Source: Pedobacter yonginensis (GTDB lineage Bacteria; Bacteroidota; Bacteroidia; Sphingobacteriales; Sphingobacteriaceae). Taken from it: a stretch of 64,000 nucleotides of DNA. Under the pieces are notes generated by a model. The model was not told the origin of the DNA and did no database searches. It saw only the letters and a program-made list of their open reading frames with translations. The translations under genes were made by a program, and so were the position numbers. Position 1 is the first letter of the stretch; each line of letters begins with the position of its first letter. The stretch is from contig NZ_QGNZ01000001.1 of assembly GCF_003173595.1 (NCBI RefSeq), forward strand, positions 372,001 through 436,000. Direction: 5' to 3'. Positions 7,616 through 17,609 of the stretch are shown piece after piece.

Positions 7616-10054
7616 TTAATCATCATCATCTTTCTTTTTCTTTTCCAATATTACAAATGCGCTTCTTTTTGGAGCAGGCATAATTGCATTTTCTCCTTTA
7701 ACAGATTTCCAGATCACTTCGTTCAGGTCTAAATCTGGTGCCGAATCTTCTTTAGCAAAGTTGAAAAGCTCTGATCTCTTACTGCTTTCATTTACAGCTA
7801 CATTTCTATTATCTAAATTGATTAGAGGTTTTACGGCAACGTATGGGGTGAAATCTGGTTTGCTTGTAAAACACTCAAATAGGGGTATAGCTGCCGCATC
7901 GTATTGACTCATAGGTGGTAAGCCTAAAATGAGTTCCATCGTTCTTAGGAAGCCTGATGTGGAATACATGGTGTGTACTGCTGTGTTTCGTTTTACGTAA
8001 GGCCCGATTACAAAAGCAGGGGAGCGGTGTGCATCAACATGATCGGGACCGTTTTGCGCATCATCTTCCAAAATAAACACAACAGATTCTTTCCAAACTG
8101 GACTGTGAGAAAGGTGTTCTAATATTCTGCCAACGGCTAAATCATTGTCGGCCACCGCAGATTGAGGAGAAACTTTGCCTTTTTTCTGTCCGCTGGTATG
8201 ATCATTGGAGATTCTTAATGTATTAAATTGTGGAACAGCATTGGCTACCAAAAGCGAATCAAAATCATGAATCCATGCATCGGCACGTACCTGATCGGTA
8301 ATGTCCATATCAAAACCGGGTGAGTTTGGACACATGTGTCCTTCAAGCGATTTTATATTGGCTTTACCATAATCGCCAAACTCGCCGTAACTGCGATAGC
8401 TAACACCCGTACGTTTACAATAATCCCAAATAAAACCATCTTTAGGATAGGTTAAAGGTCGGCCACCTTCAAATGTAGTAGATCCTCCACGTGCTCCATA
8501 ACTGGTTGGCCAAGTTTTTTCTACCACATCAGTTGCATAGGCTGCCATACTCCAATTATGCCCATCGGCACTCACTTCTGCATCAACATAAAAATTATCT
8601 AAAAGCACATAGTTTTCTGCGAAAGCGTGTTGATTGGGTGTAATTCTTTTTCCAAAAAGCGTGAGTGAGGAATCCCCATTGCCTTTCGGCATATCGCCTA
8701 AAACCTGATCGTATGTACGGTTCTCCTTTATGATGTAGAAAACATGTTTAATGGGCGATTTTTCGCCCTGCTTACGTGGAATTGGATTGCCAGTTTCCCC
8801 TTCAGCGGTAATTGTTTTGGCATCTGTAAATGGAGTGTTGGCATATACCTGTTTGGTATAGCTTTTCAATTCTTCGGGCTTGGGGGCATCAATAAAAGAC
8901 AATGAACCTTTAAATAAACCAGCAATATATTGAAGTTTATTATTGGCCGTACTGCCCATTTGATAGCCACTGTTATCTGATTTAGAAATGGGCTGTGGTC
9001 CTTCTGGGTTTGCCATAGAGGTATTTCCCTTGCCATTCGTAACCAAAATTTTGGAACCAATTACCTTCACACTTGTTGGGTACCAGCCAACGGGAATAAA
9101 ACCCTGACTCTGGCTTGTTCCTGGCTTGCTAACATCAAAAACGGCTAAGCAATTATTATCTGCATTAGCGATGTACAACGTTTTTTCATTGCTGCTTAAT
9201 GCCAAACCATTTGTTGTTGAACCTGTAAGTTGGGTTGCGTATAAGGTTGTGGCTATCGTTTCGATAACCTTATTGCTTGCCGTGTTTATCACCGAAACTG
9301 AGTTGTCATTGGCATTGGCTACAAAAAGATAACTTCCTTTTTTATTCAGCAACAGCTCATTAGGATGATCGCCAACTGGAATGGAATTGGTCATTTTTTC
9401 TTCCTGCGTATCAACCACTACTACTGCACGGCCTCCCCACAAGGAAACATACAACTTACTTTCATCAGGAGACAACACGCAGCTGTAGGCCACTGCTGGC
9501 AATTGAATTTTTTTCTTGATTTTTTTTAGGGATGGATCTATAATGTATAGCGAACTGTCTTCTTTGGTTACGGTAAACAGAAGGGTATTGGCCTTATTTA
9601 CGGAAATACCTGCTGGGCTGATTTTGTTTTTTGGCCAAGCATCGCCCAATTTTATGGTGTCGCTTTCTGCAAGTTTATGGTCGCGGATGCTGAAATTTAA
9701 GATGGTATTGTCATTACCGCCCGATACATAAATGTGTTTTTCATCTTTGCTGAAGGCGAGGCCGTACCACGATTTGCTTAATTTCTTTTCATCTAGAATT
9801 TTTTCTGTTTTTGCATCTACCAATTGGAGCGATTGTGTACTTTGACCGTTATTGGTTACGGCGATGAACTTTCCTGAGGAGCTGGCCTGCATGTTTAAGG
9901 GTAAATCGCCCAAAGCAATTGAACGACCTGATGGGCTTAACTTCCAGCCATTTGGCAACAAGATTTGTTTGGTGCTTTCAATTTTTCCTGGCCACTGTGC
10001 GTAAACGATGTTACAAGCAAGGAGAAAGATAGTTAAGGCTGTATATTTTTTCAT
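7616..10054 (-). CDS. YncE-like beta-propeller fused to phosphoesterase domain
   Basis: The protein has 812 residues and a signal peptide (ends near VYAQWP). Residues about 30-380 contain YVTN-type repeats such as IYVSGGND, LYVSLWGGRAVVVVD, LFVANANDNSVSVI and LYIANADNNCLAVFD, which form a seven-bladed propeller. Residues about 430-760 form a phosphoesterase domain of the PF04185/alkaline-phosphatase superfamily (IKENRTYDQVLGDM, SADGHNWS, EDDAQNGPDHVDAHRSP). The C-terminus is an acidic Asp tract. The protein is predicted to be periplasmic or surface exposed. It lies 15 bases downstream of the outer-membrane-like gene at 10070-10909 and is probably co-transcribed with it. Confidence 0.88.
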   Translation of the reverse strand: MKKYTALTIFLLACNIVYAQWPGKIESTKQILLPNGWKLSPSGRSIALGDLPLNMQASSSGKFIAVTNNGQSTQSLQLVDAKTEKILDEKKLSKSWYGLAFSKDEKHIYVSGGNDNTILNFSIRDHKLAESDTIKLGDAWPKNKISPAGISVNKANTLLFTVTKEDSSLYIIDPSLKKIKKKIQLPAVAYSCVLSPDESKLYVSLWGGRAVVVVDTQEEKMTNSIPVGDHPNELLLNKKGSYLFVANANDNSVSVINTASNKVIETIATTLYATQLTGSTTNGLALSSNEKTLYIANADNNCLAVFDVSKPGTSQSQGFIPVGWYPTSVKVIGSKILVTNGKGNTSMANPEGPQPISKSDNSGYQMGSTANNKLQYIAGLFKGSLSFIDAPKPEELKSYTKQVYANTPFTDAKTITAEGETGNPIPRKQGEKSPIKHVFYIIKENRTYDQVLGDMPKGNGDSSLTLFGKRITPNQHAFAENYVLLDNFYVDAEVSADGHNWSMAAYATDVVEKTWPTSYGARGGSTTFEGGRPLTYPKDGFIWDYCKRTGVSYRSYGEFGDYGKANIKSLEGHMCPNSPGFDMDITDQVRADAWIHDFDSLLVANAVPQFNTLRISNDHTSGQKKGKVSPQSAVADNDLAVGRILEHLSHSPVWKESVVFILEDDAQNGPDHVDAHRSPAFVIGPYVKRNTAVHTMYSTSGFLRTMELILGLPPMSQYDAAAIPLFECFTSKPDFTPYVAVKPLINLDNRNVAVNESSKRSELFNFAKEDSAPDLDLNEVIWKSVKGENAIMPAPKRSAFVILEKKKKDDDD

Positions 10055-10069
10055 TTTAAATGATGCGGT

Positions 10070-10909
10070 TTATTTGTGGAGATTAAAGTTTACCAAAGCT
10101 CTTATGGTATAGCCATTGCCAGATGCAACATTTCCGATTTCGCGAATGGCTTCTGATGGAATTACTGAGCTTCTTGTAGCATAAAATACAGGCCCCCCTG
10201 CTAAGGTAAAGGATAGTTTGGACTGATTTGGCGACAAATTGATGGATGGGCCAATCATAACTTTCGCGCCACCCTCGGCTTCATCTTCTTCCCAAAAGCC
10301 TTCCAAATCTTGTCCAAGTGCTTCAAATCCTAAAAACAAACCATCTGCAATGCGGTGCTGAAAACCTATTGCGGAAATAAAATCTAGTTTGTCGCGTGTC
10401 TTATCGAAAGCCTTTTCGAAACGCAGATTACCCAGCAAGCGCCACTTTTGCTGATCGTAAGAAGCTGTTATCCTACTGATTGCTGATGCAGTGCTCGACC
10501 AATCTCGGCTAAGCCCGAGGCCTGCGCCTAACCTAAATCCAAAAGCTTGTTTTCCTCCAATTAAATCTCTAATTACCTCGGCCTGTTGGGCAGAATTTAC
10601 ACCGCCACCATTTGCAAAACCCAGTGCTGCTGTGGCATAAAGAGTAAACCTACTTCCTAAATACCCTTTCACACCAAGCTGTTGGCCAAGGCCATTGTAA
10701 CCGAATTGACCAGAGGCCCTTTCTGCATAGCTTCCAGAGTAATGGATATTCCATCGCTGGTTGGCGGATGTAAGCGTGTTAACAGAAAATAAAAAAGGCT
10801 GTTCGGTTATGGCTGTAGAAAAACTTGATGATGCGAATGCCGTCTTGTCTTGGGCCTTTAAGGTTAAGGCCCCCGAAATAAGGCTTACAAAAAGTACTAT
10901 TTTTTTCAT
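10070..10909 (-). CDS. Putative outer-membrane beta-barrel protein of unknown function
   Basis: The protein has 279 residues. The signal peptide is MKKIVLFVSLISGALTLKAQ. The rest is made of short amphipathic strands with alternating residues (RFTLYATAALGFANGG, GYTIRALVNFNLHK) and ends in a hydrophobic strand, which is characteristic of a small outer-membrane barrel. I do not recognise a named family. It precedes the YncE/phosphoesterase gene by 15 bases on the same strand, which suggests that the two products act together in the envelope. Confidence 0.65.
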   Translation of the reverse strand: MKKIVLFVSLISGALTLKAQDKTAFASSSFSTAITEQPFLFSVNTLTSANQRWNIHYSGSYAERASGQFGYNGLGQQLGVKGYLGSRFTLYATAALGFANGGGVNSAQQAEVIRDLIGGKQAFGFRLGAGLGLSRDWSSTASAISRITASYDQQKWRLLGNLRFEKAFDKTRDKLDFISAIGFQHRIADGLFLGFEALGQDLEGFWEEDEAEGGAKVMIGPSINLSPNQSKLSFTLAGGPVFYATRSSVIPSEAIREIGNVASGNGYTIRALVNFNLHK

Positions 10910-11232
10910 GTTGGTTTAAATTTACGCTTATCCAAAAATAGCTTTGGCGCATTAATTTAATATTAACAAAGTGTTTCGCACACAAATATTACAGAAAGAG
11001 GCCGTATCATAAACCACAATAATGATAGCAAACAAAATTTTATTTGAACCACAAAAGAAACAAAAGGGCATAAAAGTAGCGATGCAATATTTTGCAAGCA
11101 TAATTTGACTTTTGAAAATCATTGTTGATTTCTGTTGCAGAATATTATTTGGCTACCTTAAACAAAAATTGAATATGATACAGGCTGGAAGGTTAAAAAT
11201 CAATATTTATAAGGCAAATCTAAATCACCACG
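10910..11232. other. 323-base intergenic stretch without recognisable features
   Basis: This AT-rich stretch lies between the start of the barrel gene and the end of map. It should carry the promoter of the former and the terminator of the latter. I see no convincing hairpin, promoter pair or small gene in it. Confidence 0.5.
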
Positions 11233-12030
11233 CTAAGCGCTAAACTTTAGATTTGGGTTGTTTTTTTCTGCCAGTTCTATTGGTGTGTAGTCAGATAAGA
11301 TAAGTGCTTCACCCTTTTTAATGCATACATCATGTTCAAAATGTACCGAAGGCTTGCCATCTTTCGTTCTTACAGTCCAACCGTCTTTCTCGATAAACAC
11401 ATCCTTTTTACCAAGATTAATCATCGGTTCTATTGCCACTACCAAATTTTCCTTAAGCAGTAAACCACTTCCTCTTTTACCATAATTGGGTACTTGTGGA
11501 TCTTCGTGCATGCTCTTACCCAATCCATGTCCAACAAAATCTCTAACCACGCCGTAACCTTTCTTTTCGTTATGATTTTGAATGGCGAAGCCGATGTCTC
11601 CTAAGCGTTTGCCAACAATGGCTTCTTTAATTCCGACAAAAAGCGATTCCTTTGTGGTGCGAACTAAGTCTAAAATTTCTTCGCTGGCATCACCTATAAC
11701 GAACGTATAAGCATGGTCGCCGTGATATTCATTTTTAATTACCCCCACATCAACGGAGATAATATCACCATCTTTTAAAGTTTCTTTACTTGGAAAACCA
11801 TGTACCACCACATCGTTAACTGAAGTAATGATGTGATGCGGGAAACCATGATAGTTGTAGAAAGATGGCACCGCACCATGATCCAATATAAATTGATTGG
11901 CAAGTTTATCTATTTCTATAGTTTGTAAGCCTGGGCGTAAAATTTTAGCGATTTCTGAAAGGGTTTCGCTTACTAAAAGTGCGCTGATTCGCATCAGTTC
12001 TACTTGTTCATCAGTTTTGTACAAAATCAT
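11233..12030 (-). CDS. map: Type I methionine aminopeptidase
   Basis: The protein has 265 residues. It removes the initiator Met from nascent proteins in the cytoplasm and uses two divalent metal ions. All five metal ligands are visible in their standard order: Asp94 (SVDVGV), Asp105 (HGDHAYTF), His168 (FVGHGLGK), Glu201 (AIEPM) and Glu232 (HFEHDV). The substrate His is in YNYHGFPHH. The length fits the short type I form without an SH3-like extension. It stands alone here, away from the ribosomal-protein operon where map is often found, so it may be a second copy. Confidence 0.95.
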   Translation of the reverse strand: MILYKTDEQVELMRISALLVSETLSEIAKILRPGLQTIEIDKLANQFILDHGAVPSFYNYHGFPHHIITSVNDVVVHGFPSKETLKDGDIISVDVGVIKNEYHGDHAYTFVIGDASEEILDLVRTTKESLFVGIKEAIVGKRLGDIGFAIQNHNEKKGYGVVRDFVGHGLGKSMHEDPQVPNYGKRGSGLLLKENLVVAIEPMINLGKKDVFIEKDGWTVRTKDGKPSVHFEHDVCIKKGEALILSDYTPIELAEKNNPNLKFSA

Positions 12031-12206
12031 GGCCGCAAAATTACTAATAAGTTTTTAAATGGCTTTTTTTATTGATGATTCCCATGCCTTTAATGTTTAA
12101 ATATTTCTCCAGATAGGGGGGTGACTTAAATTTTCATCTGGAAATAGCTTCTACAGATTCTCTCCAGAATTGAACTTTATCATTGTATCGGATTAAATCA
12201 ATCTAA

Positions 12207-12812
12207 ATGGATCAATCAGTTGGGGCTTTATTAAATCAGGTAGAACATTTTGTTGCAGATGTATTTAAGAATAGACTTTCTGAGAATATGTTTTTTCACA
12301 ATCTGGAACACACTTTACTCGTTGTAGAGGGCGTACAGATTATTGCTGAAGCCGTGGGGCTTTCAAATCAGGAAAAAGTATTGGTTATTCTAGCTGCATT
12401 TTTACATGATGTTGGGTATACCGAAAAATATTTGGGCCATGAGGAAATGAGCGCAAACATGGCGACAGCGTTTTTGATTAAACAAGGATTAGCTCCTGAA
12501 GCTACCAAGGTGGTTAAAAGCTGCATTTTGGCTACCAGTTATCCCCAGTATCCAAATACCTTACTCGAAAGGGTAATTTGCGATGCAGATTTCTATCACT
12601 TTTCCCTACAAAATTATCAAGAATATGCTCACCGCTTGAAGAAAGAATGGAAATTGAATCTGGGTTTGGATTACAGCCAAGCCGCATGGGATCAGCTCAA
12701 CTTAAATATGCTTCAGCAACATGAATATTTTACCAATTATGGTAAAACGATTCTTCAAGAAAAAAAAGCCGACAACATTGCTATATTGCTAAAAAGAACC
12801 CGCAAGGTTTAG
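12207..12812 (+). CDS. HD-domain phosphohydrolase-like protein
   Basis: The protein has 201 residues. It contains the HD superfamily metal motifs: His in HNLEHT (about residues 32-37), the HD pair in AAFLHDVGYTE (about 68-78), a following GHEEMSA, and an Asp in CDADFYHFS. Proteins of this type hydrolyse phosphate monoesters or cyclic nucleotides, but the substrate cannot be read from sequence. There is no signal peptide. The PAP2 gene follows 13 bases downstream on the same strand. Confidence 0.82.
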   Translation: MDQSVGALLNQVEHFVADVFKNRLSENMFFHNLEHTLLVVEGVQIIAEAVGLSNQEKVLVILAAFLHDVGYTEKYLGHEEMSANMATAFLIKQGLAPEATKVVKSCILATSYPQYPNTLLERVICDADFYHFSLQNYQEYAHRLKKEWKLNLGLDYSQAAWDQLNLNMLQQHEYFTNYGKTILQEKKADNIAILLKRTRKV

Positions 12813-12825
12813 TGCCCTCTATTTA

Positions 12826-13626
12826 ATGAAATCTATGTACAAATATATTTTAGCACTGTTACTGTTTTGTGGGCATATTTCGATTAGCTCCGCTCAGGTT
12901 ATGGACTCAACTCAATCCATTTCTGCCGATTCAACCAGTAGATGGTATTCTGGTGTTTCGATTCCGAAAAGTAAATTTAGACCAGCAGTTTTTATTGCTC
13001 CCGCCGTTTTAATAGGTTATGGTTTTGCCGCCGTTTATGATCATGGTGCCCTGCGAGAGCTAGATTTAAGCACCAAAGATGAACTTCAAGAAGATCATCC
13101 ATTATTTGCAGCACATGTAGATGATTATCTGCAATTTGCCCCTGCGGCAGCTGTTTATGCACTTAATCTCTCTGGTATAAAAGGTCAGCACAATTTGTTT
13201 GATGCATCTATGTTGTATCTAACATCAGCAACAATTATGGGGGTATCTACCCATTTTGTAAAGCAAGGTGTTGGTAGAGAACGCCCGAATCATAGTGGCT
13301 ATAATTCATTTCCTTCAGGTCATACCGCTTCTGCATTTATGGCTGCAGAATTTCTGCATCAAGAATATAAAGATAAAAATCCCTGGATTGGTTATGCTGG
13401 GTATTTTGTCGCTACCGCTACCGGAACATTGAGAATGTACAATAACAAGCATTGGTTTAGCGACGTAGTTGCTGGTGCTGGTTTTGGTATTGCCTCCACA
13501 AAAATCGCTTACTTGGTTTATCCATACATCAAAAGCCTTTTTAGTACAAAGCAAAGCGAAAACTTTACTTTAATGCCCTTTCATCAACCTGGTGCAAATG
13601 GTTTAATGCTTTCTGGCCGGTTTTAA
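12826..13626 (+). CDS. PAP2-family membrane phosphatase
   Basis: The protein has 266 residues with an N-terminal signal peptide or anchor (ends near ISSAQV). The three PAP2 catalytic motifs are present: KQGVGRERPN, the SFPSGHTASAF motif with its catalytic His, and RMYNNKHWFSDVVAG with the second His and Asp. Enzymes of this family dephosphorylate lipid phosphates such as undecaprenyl pyrophosphate, phosphatidic acid or lipid A precursors at the periplasmic face. ATG at 12826 is used here; a second in-frame ATG is at 12835. Confidence 0.88.
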   Translation: MKSMYKYILALLLFCGHISISSAQVMDSTQSISADSTSRWYSGVSIPKSKFRPAVFIAPAVLIGYGFAAVYDHGALRELDLSTKDELQEDHPLFAAHVDDYLQFAPAAAVYALNLSGIKGQHNLFDASMLYLTSATIMGVSTHFVKQGVGRERPNHSGYNSFPSGHTASAFMAAEFLHQEYKDKNPWIGYAGYFVATATGTLRMYNNKHWFSDVVAGAGFGIASTKIAYLVYPYIKSLFSTKQSENFTLMPFHQPGANGLMLSGRF

Positions 13627-13757
13627 TTTATTTATGGATTATTTGCCTAACTAGGAGCGGAAACTAGCGAACCAAAAACTTTAGGATTTATAAATTCTAA
13701 ACCTTTTCTCTAGCTACCTGTTGTATAAGGTATCAATTCTAATAAAAAAATACCTTT

Positions 13758-13967
13758 ATGAAAAAGTACTTCTTCGTAGCGCTTACGCTTACAGCAACTC
13801 TAATGGCATCATGTTCTGGCAATCGTGCAGACGGAAAAGATGGTCAAAAAGATACTTCATACCAATACACAGATACCGCTAAGCACATGCCTCAAGATAC
13901 CGTTGGGAAAGACAAATATCAAGACAGTATTTCTAATACGCCAAGATTACCTGAAACAAAAAAGTAG
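13758..13967 (+). CDS. Small lipoprotein of unknown function
   Basis: The protein has 69 residues. MKKYFFVALTLTATLMASC is a classical lipoprotein signal with lipobox MASC, so the mature protein starts at Cys19. The remaining 50 residues are hydrophilic, rich in Asp, Lys, Thr and Gln, and probably disordered. Similar small lipoproteins are frequent in this group without assigned function. ATG lies after an AT-rich leader. Confidence 0.65.
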   Translation: MKKYFFVALTLTATLMASCSGNRADGKDGQKDTSYQYTDTAKHMPQDTVGKDKYQDSISNTPRLPETKK

Positions 13968-14029
13968 TTGTATTTTATTGATTGTTAGGTTGTAATATCT
14001 GTTGATGTTTGCTGTTATTCAACTGTTTT

Positions 14030-14530
14030 ATGCAAGATAAAAAGAAGCTAAATTCTGCGCCCTCTTACCTCAACTTTGATGAAGCTAAATATGTTTGGAA
14101 GGCAGATATCAATTATCAAACCCATCCGCATGAGTATCGGGTTGGCAAAGGTGAACAAGGCGTACTGATTTGTGAGCCTTATAAATCTGTTATTGGCCCT
14201 CATTGGCGATTCAAAACAGTAGAGATTGCAGAAAAAAGCGCCAAGGAGATTTTTAAACTTTTTAATAATTTTTTGAAGTCAGGCGATTTTGTCGGTGCCG
14301 ACCTAGCCAGAAAATATCTTCAAATGGGTTACACGCGTGCCCGGAGGTATGCCAATTATAAGGGTGGCAAGAAGTATGATAAAGAAAATGACTATCAACC
14401 TTTGGAACGTGGAACAGGCGATTCTGAGAAAGCACCCGCCGCATCCGTATTTTATACCTATTGGAAAAAAGCAGAACAAAATCCTGATTATCATTCTAGA
14501 AAAACAGAGTGGAAAGCAAAATACGGATAA
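14030..14530 (+). CDS. DUF4385-family protein
   Basis: From the ATG at 14030 the product has 166 residues; a TTG seven codons upstream (14009) is less likely. The sequence carries the DUF4385 features: YLNFDEAKYVWKADINYQ, YRVGKGEQGVLICEPYK, HWRFKT, and a C-terminal GADLARKYLQMGYTRARRYAN helix. It is cytoplasmic and of unknown function. The basic, aromatic-rich C-terminal half might bind nucleic acid, but this is only a guess. Confidence 0.78.
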   Translation: MQDKKKLNSAPSYLNFDEAKYVWKADINYQTHPHEYRVGKGEQGVLICEPYKSVIGPHWRFKTVEIAEKSAKEIFKLFNNFLKSGDFVGADLARKYLQMGYTRARRYANYKGGKKYDKENDYQPLERGTGDSEKAPAASVFYTYWKKAEQNPDYHSRKTEWKAKYG

Positions 14531-14732
14531 GTTTGAAATGGCCGCTTAGATTTAACCCTCAATTGGCGGGCCACAAAACCTTTATAGGATAAGTGAGTTG
14601 AATGGTTTGTCGGTATGTTACCGTTCAAAGAGGTGAAAAAGAAATTGTTATCGATATTAAAACTATTTTCTCAAATGTTGGTTTAATGAAATTGATTAAC
14701 AATTAGTTTTATCCTCGTAATCTAATCAAAAC

Positions 14733-16058
14733 TTGACAGCAACAGAAAATATTGGAAAGAAACAACAGTCCTTTCTTCCTAAAATCTTTTTAATATTAGG
14801 TTTAACGCTGTTATTGGGCGTTGAAGGATATTTCGGTTATAAACTACACAACCTTTCTAAACAGCAAGAAATGCTGAAATCAGACTATTCAGAAATGAAT
14901 AACATTTTATTCGGACTATTTTCTGTAGATCAATGGCGAGATGAAGTTGCGGGTATTGTGAAACATCAGGTTCGCGATTTCAAAATGACGCCCAAGCAAA
15001 AAAAAGAACTTCAAATTGAAGTAGAGCAGATTGTACTTGCACTAATTAACAAAGCTGAAGCCATTGTTAACAAACCTCAAAAGTCGTTTGGTGGCAAAAT
15101 AACAAAATTTGCAGTTAGAAACTTTGTTGATACAGACGACATTAAGGCTCAAGTGCCTGGATTTGCAAAAACGATCATTGCCCAGGTAGATAATCCTAAA
15201 AATAAAAAGCAGTTGAGCACGATGGCCTTAGGGGAATTTAGGGCCTTACAGCAAACCAAGGATATTGATAGCACATTAACCGTTAAAAATACAATGGTTA
15301 AGGGCATGTATAAGAAATATCAGGTGCGTTCTTCAGAGGAATTTAATCAAAAACTCACCACCTCATTAGCTCAAATTAGAACGGCAACATACTATTATTC
15401 TTTTGTTATGATGCTTTGTGTATTGGTGGTACTAACCCTTTGGTGGATTTTAAGAAAAAGGGTTGACTTACATGCCACATTGTTTATTATGTCGTTAATG
15501 TTTGCGTTTATTCTTCTTGCAATCGGGTTAACCGCATCGATGATTGAAGTAGATGCCCGAATCAAATCACTCGACTTTGTGCTGCTTGGCGAACACGTTG
15601 TATTTAAAAATCAGGTGTTGTTTTTTCAAAGCAAAAGCATTTTGGATGTTGTAGAAGTATTGGTAAAGCAACCAGCAATTGATTCGATTGCCGTTGGTAT
15701 TTTGATCTTGGTTTTCAGTATTCTTTTTCCAATTATGAAGTTGAGTTCAACCGGCATCCATCTTTTGAGTAAAAAGAAAATTGCAGAAAATAAGGTGATT
15801 AAATATTTCGCTTTTCAGTCTGGAAAGTGGAGTATGGCAGACGTTATTGTAATTGCTATACTTATGGTTTACATTGGTTTAAACGGCTTGTTAGAAGGAC
15901 AATTGGCCAACTTAAATATCAAAAGCGATTTCCTAACCATTATCACCACAAATAACACGGCGCTTCAACCAGGCTACATTATTTTTATAAGTTTTGTGCT
16001 TTATGGTCTTATCCTTTCAACCATTTTAAAGTTTATCACACCACACGATTCTCATTAA
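14733..16058 (+). CDS. PqiA-like membrane protein, copy 1 (TTG start)
   Basis: The protein has 441 residues. One membrane segment lies near residues 17-35, followed by a soluble region of about 170 residues, then four membrane segments (about 220-240, 248-268, 318-338, 365-440). The C-terminal part has PqiA hallmarks: FFQSKSILDVVEVL and SGKWSMADVIVIAILM. PqiA proteins are inner-membrane partners of MCE proteins in lipid transport, but no MCE gene is in view. An in-frame stop 15 bases upstream and the absence of an early ATG force the TTG start at 14733. The next gene is a close paralogue, 46 bases downstream. Confidence 0.78.
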   Translation: MTATENIGKKQQSFLPKIFLILGLTLLLGVEGYFGYKLHNLSKQQEMLKSDYSEMNNILFGLFSVDQWRDEVAGIVKHQVRDFKMTPKQKKELQIEVEQIVLALINKAEAIVNKPQKSFGGKITKFAVRNFVDTDDIKAQVPGFAKTIIAQVDNPKNKKQLSTMALGEFRALQQTKDIDSTLTVKNTMVKGMYKKYQVRSSEEFNQKLTTSLAQIRTATYYYSFVMMLCVLVVLTLWWILRKRVDLHATLFIMSLMFAFILLAIGLTASMIEVDARIKSLDFVLLGEHVVFKNQVLFFQSKSILDVVEVLVKQPAIDSIAVGILILVFSILFPIMKLSSTGIHLLSKKKIAENKVIKYFAFQSGKWSMADVIVIAILMVYIGLNGLLEGQLANLNIKSDFLTIITTNNTALQPGYIIFISFVLYGLILSTILKFITPHDSH

Positions 16059-16104
16059 AAATTCTCTACAAATCATCCAAATAATCATTTAATCTGCTAT
16101 AACA

Positions 16105-17430
16105 TTGACAACTCAGCAACCAGATACGCAAGCAAAAAAAAGCGGTTTATCTAACATCATCCTTATTATTGGATTAAGTATCCTGCTTTGCGGTGAGGCT
16201 TATTATGGTTATCGCCTGCGCCAAAATTCCATTGAAAAAGAACAGATTAAAGAAGATTATAGCATGGTGAACAACATCACTTTTGGGCTCTTCTCTGTAA
16301 ACCAATGGCGAGATAAAATATCTGAAGTGGTTAATCGGCAAGTAACCGATTTTAAAATGACCGCCAAGCAAAAAAAGGAATTGCAGAAAGAAGTGGAAAA
16401 TCAGCTTCACGGCTTGGTTTCTAAAACTTTCGCTCAAATTAATAAACCACAAAAATCACTAAAAGGAAAGCTGACTAAATTTGCCGTTAAGCAGTTTGTT
16501 GATCCAAAGAAAATTCAGGCACAAGTACCTTCTTTTGCTAAAACCATTATTACCAAGATCAACAGTCCGGCAAGTACGAAGCGACTCAAAAGTATTGCCA
16601 CCAGCAAATTGAATCAATTGGAACAGGAAACTTATGACAGTACAGAAGTTGCGAATGATGCGGTAATCAAATACATTTCAAAGAAGTACCATGTTGCAGA
16701 TCCGGTGGAGTTTAACGATCGAATCAATACGCGATTGGCTTTCATAAATAAAGCCACTTACAACTCATCCCTTGCCATGCTGGCTTGTGTGGTTGTGGCA
16801 CTTGGGCTGTGGCTCATTATGCGCAAGCACGTTCGGTTGCACACCACCTTGTTTGTGATGTCGTTATTGTTTGCATTTGTTCTTTTGGTGGTGGGTACAA
16901 CGGCACCCATCATTGAGGTAGATGCACGTATCCATGCCTTAAATTTTAGCATCCTTGGAGAAAAAATAGCCTTTGAAAATCAAGTATTGTTTTACCAAAG
17001 CAAAAGTATCATCGGTATTATTGAAGTTTTGATTAAGCAACCAAAACCAGATTCAGTTGTAATTGGTGCGCTTTTACTGCTGTTTGTAATTATTTTGCCC
17101 ATTTTAAGGTTAACGGCAAAAGGTATTCATATTTTGGCTAACGATAGAATCCGTAAAAATGGAGTTTTGAGGTATTTAGCTTTCGAATCGGGTAAATGGG
17201 ATATGGCCGATGTAATGGTTGTTGGAATTTTAATGACCTACATTGGTTTGAATGGAATTTTGAAAAGCCAGCTTTCTAACTTAGAAATTCATAATGATGT
17301 ATTAAATACGATGACAGAAAATAACACTGCTTTGCAACCAGGATACTTTGTTTTTGTTGGATATGTTGTTTATGCCATAATTTTATCTGTTATTTTGAAA
17401 CGTATTACGCCAAACGATACAATAATTTAG
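16105..17430 (+). CDS. PqiA-like membrane protein, copy 2 (TTG start)
   Basis: This is a 441-residue tandem paralogue of the preceding protein, with the same length and segment order. Shared blocks include NNI.FGLFSV.QWRD, DFKMT.KQKKELQ.EVE, FYQSKSI and ESGKWDMADVMVVGILM. The coding start is again TTG (16105); the frame is closed by a stop 15 bases upstream and has no ATG before the first membrane segment. The two copies differ most in the soluble middle region, which suggests partial specialisation after duplication. They probably act in the inner membrane as a pair. Confidence 0.78.
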   Translation: MTTQQPDTQAKKSGLSNIILIIGLSILLCGEAYYGYRLRQNSIEKEQIKEDYSMVNNITFGLFSVNQWRDKISEVVNRQVTDFKMTAKQKKELQKEVENQLHGLVSKTFAQINKPQKSLKGKLTKFAVKQFVDPKKIQAQVPSFAKTIITKINSPASTKRLKSIATSKLNQLEQETYDSTEVANDAVIKYISKKYHVADPVEFNDRINTRLAFINKATYNSSLAMLACVVVALGLWLIMRKHVRLHTTLFVMSLLFAFVLLVVGTTAPIIEVDARIHALNFSILGEKIAFENQVLFYQSKSIIGIIEVLIKQPKPDSVVIGALLLLFVIILPILRLTAKGIHILANDRIRKNGVLRYLAFESGKWDMADVMVVGILMTYIGLNGILKSQLSNLEIHNDVLNTMTENNTALQPGYFVFVGYVVYAIILSVILKRITPNDTII

Positions 17431-17609
17431 ATTTTATTATTTATTTCTATTCATAACCCTGTGCAACATCAAGTATTTGATGAAATAAAAGCATAAAAAC
17501 GATCAAATATTCGTGTTTTTTTAATTCCTCGACTAAAATAAAAAGGTTTTATATCTTCCTGTTCGAATTTGCAATATATTTTGCGAACTTGCAGGCGCTG
17601 AGGATATAA

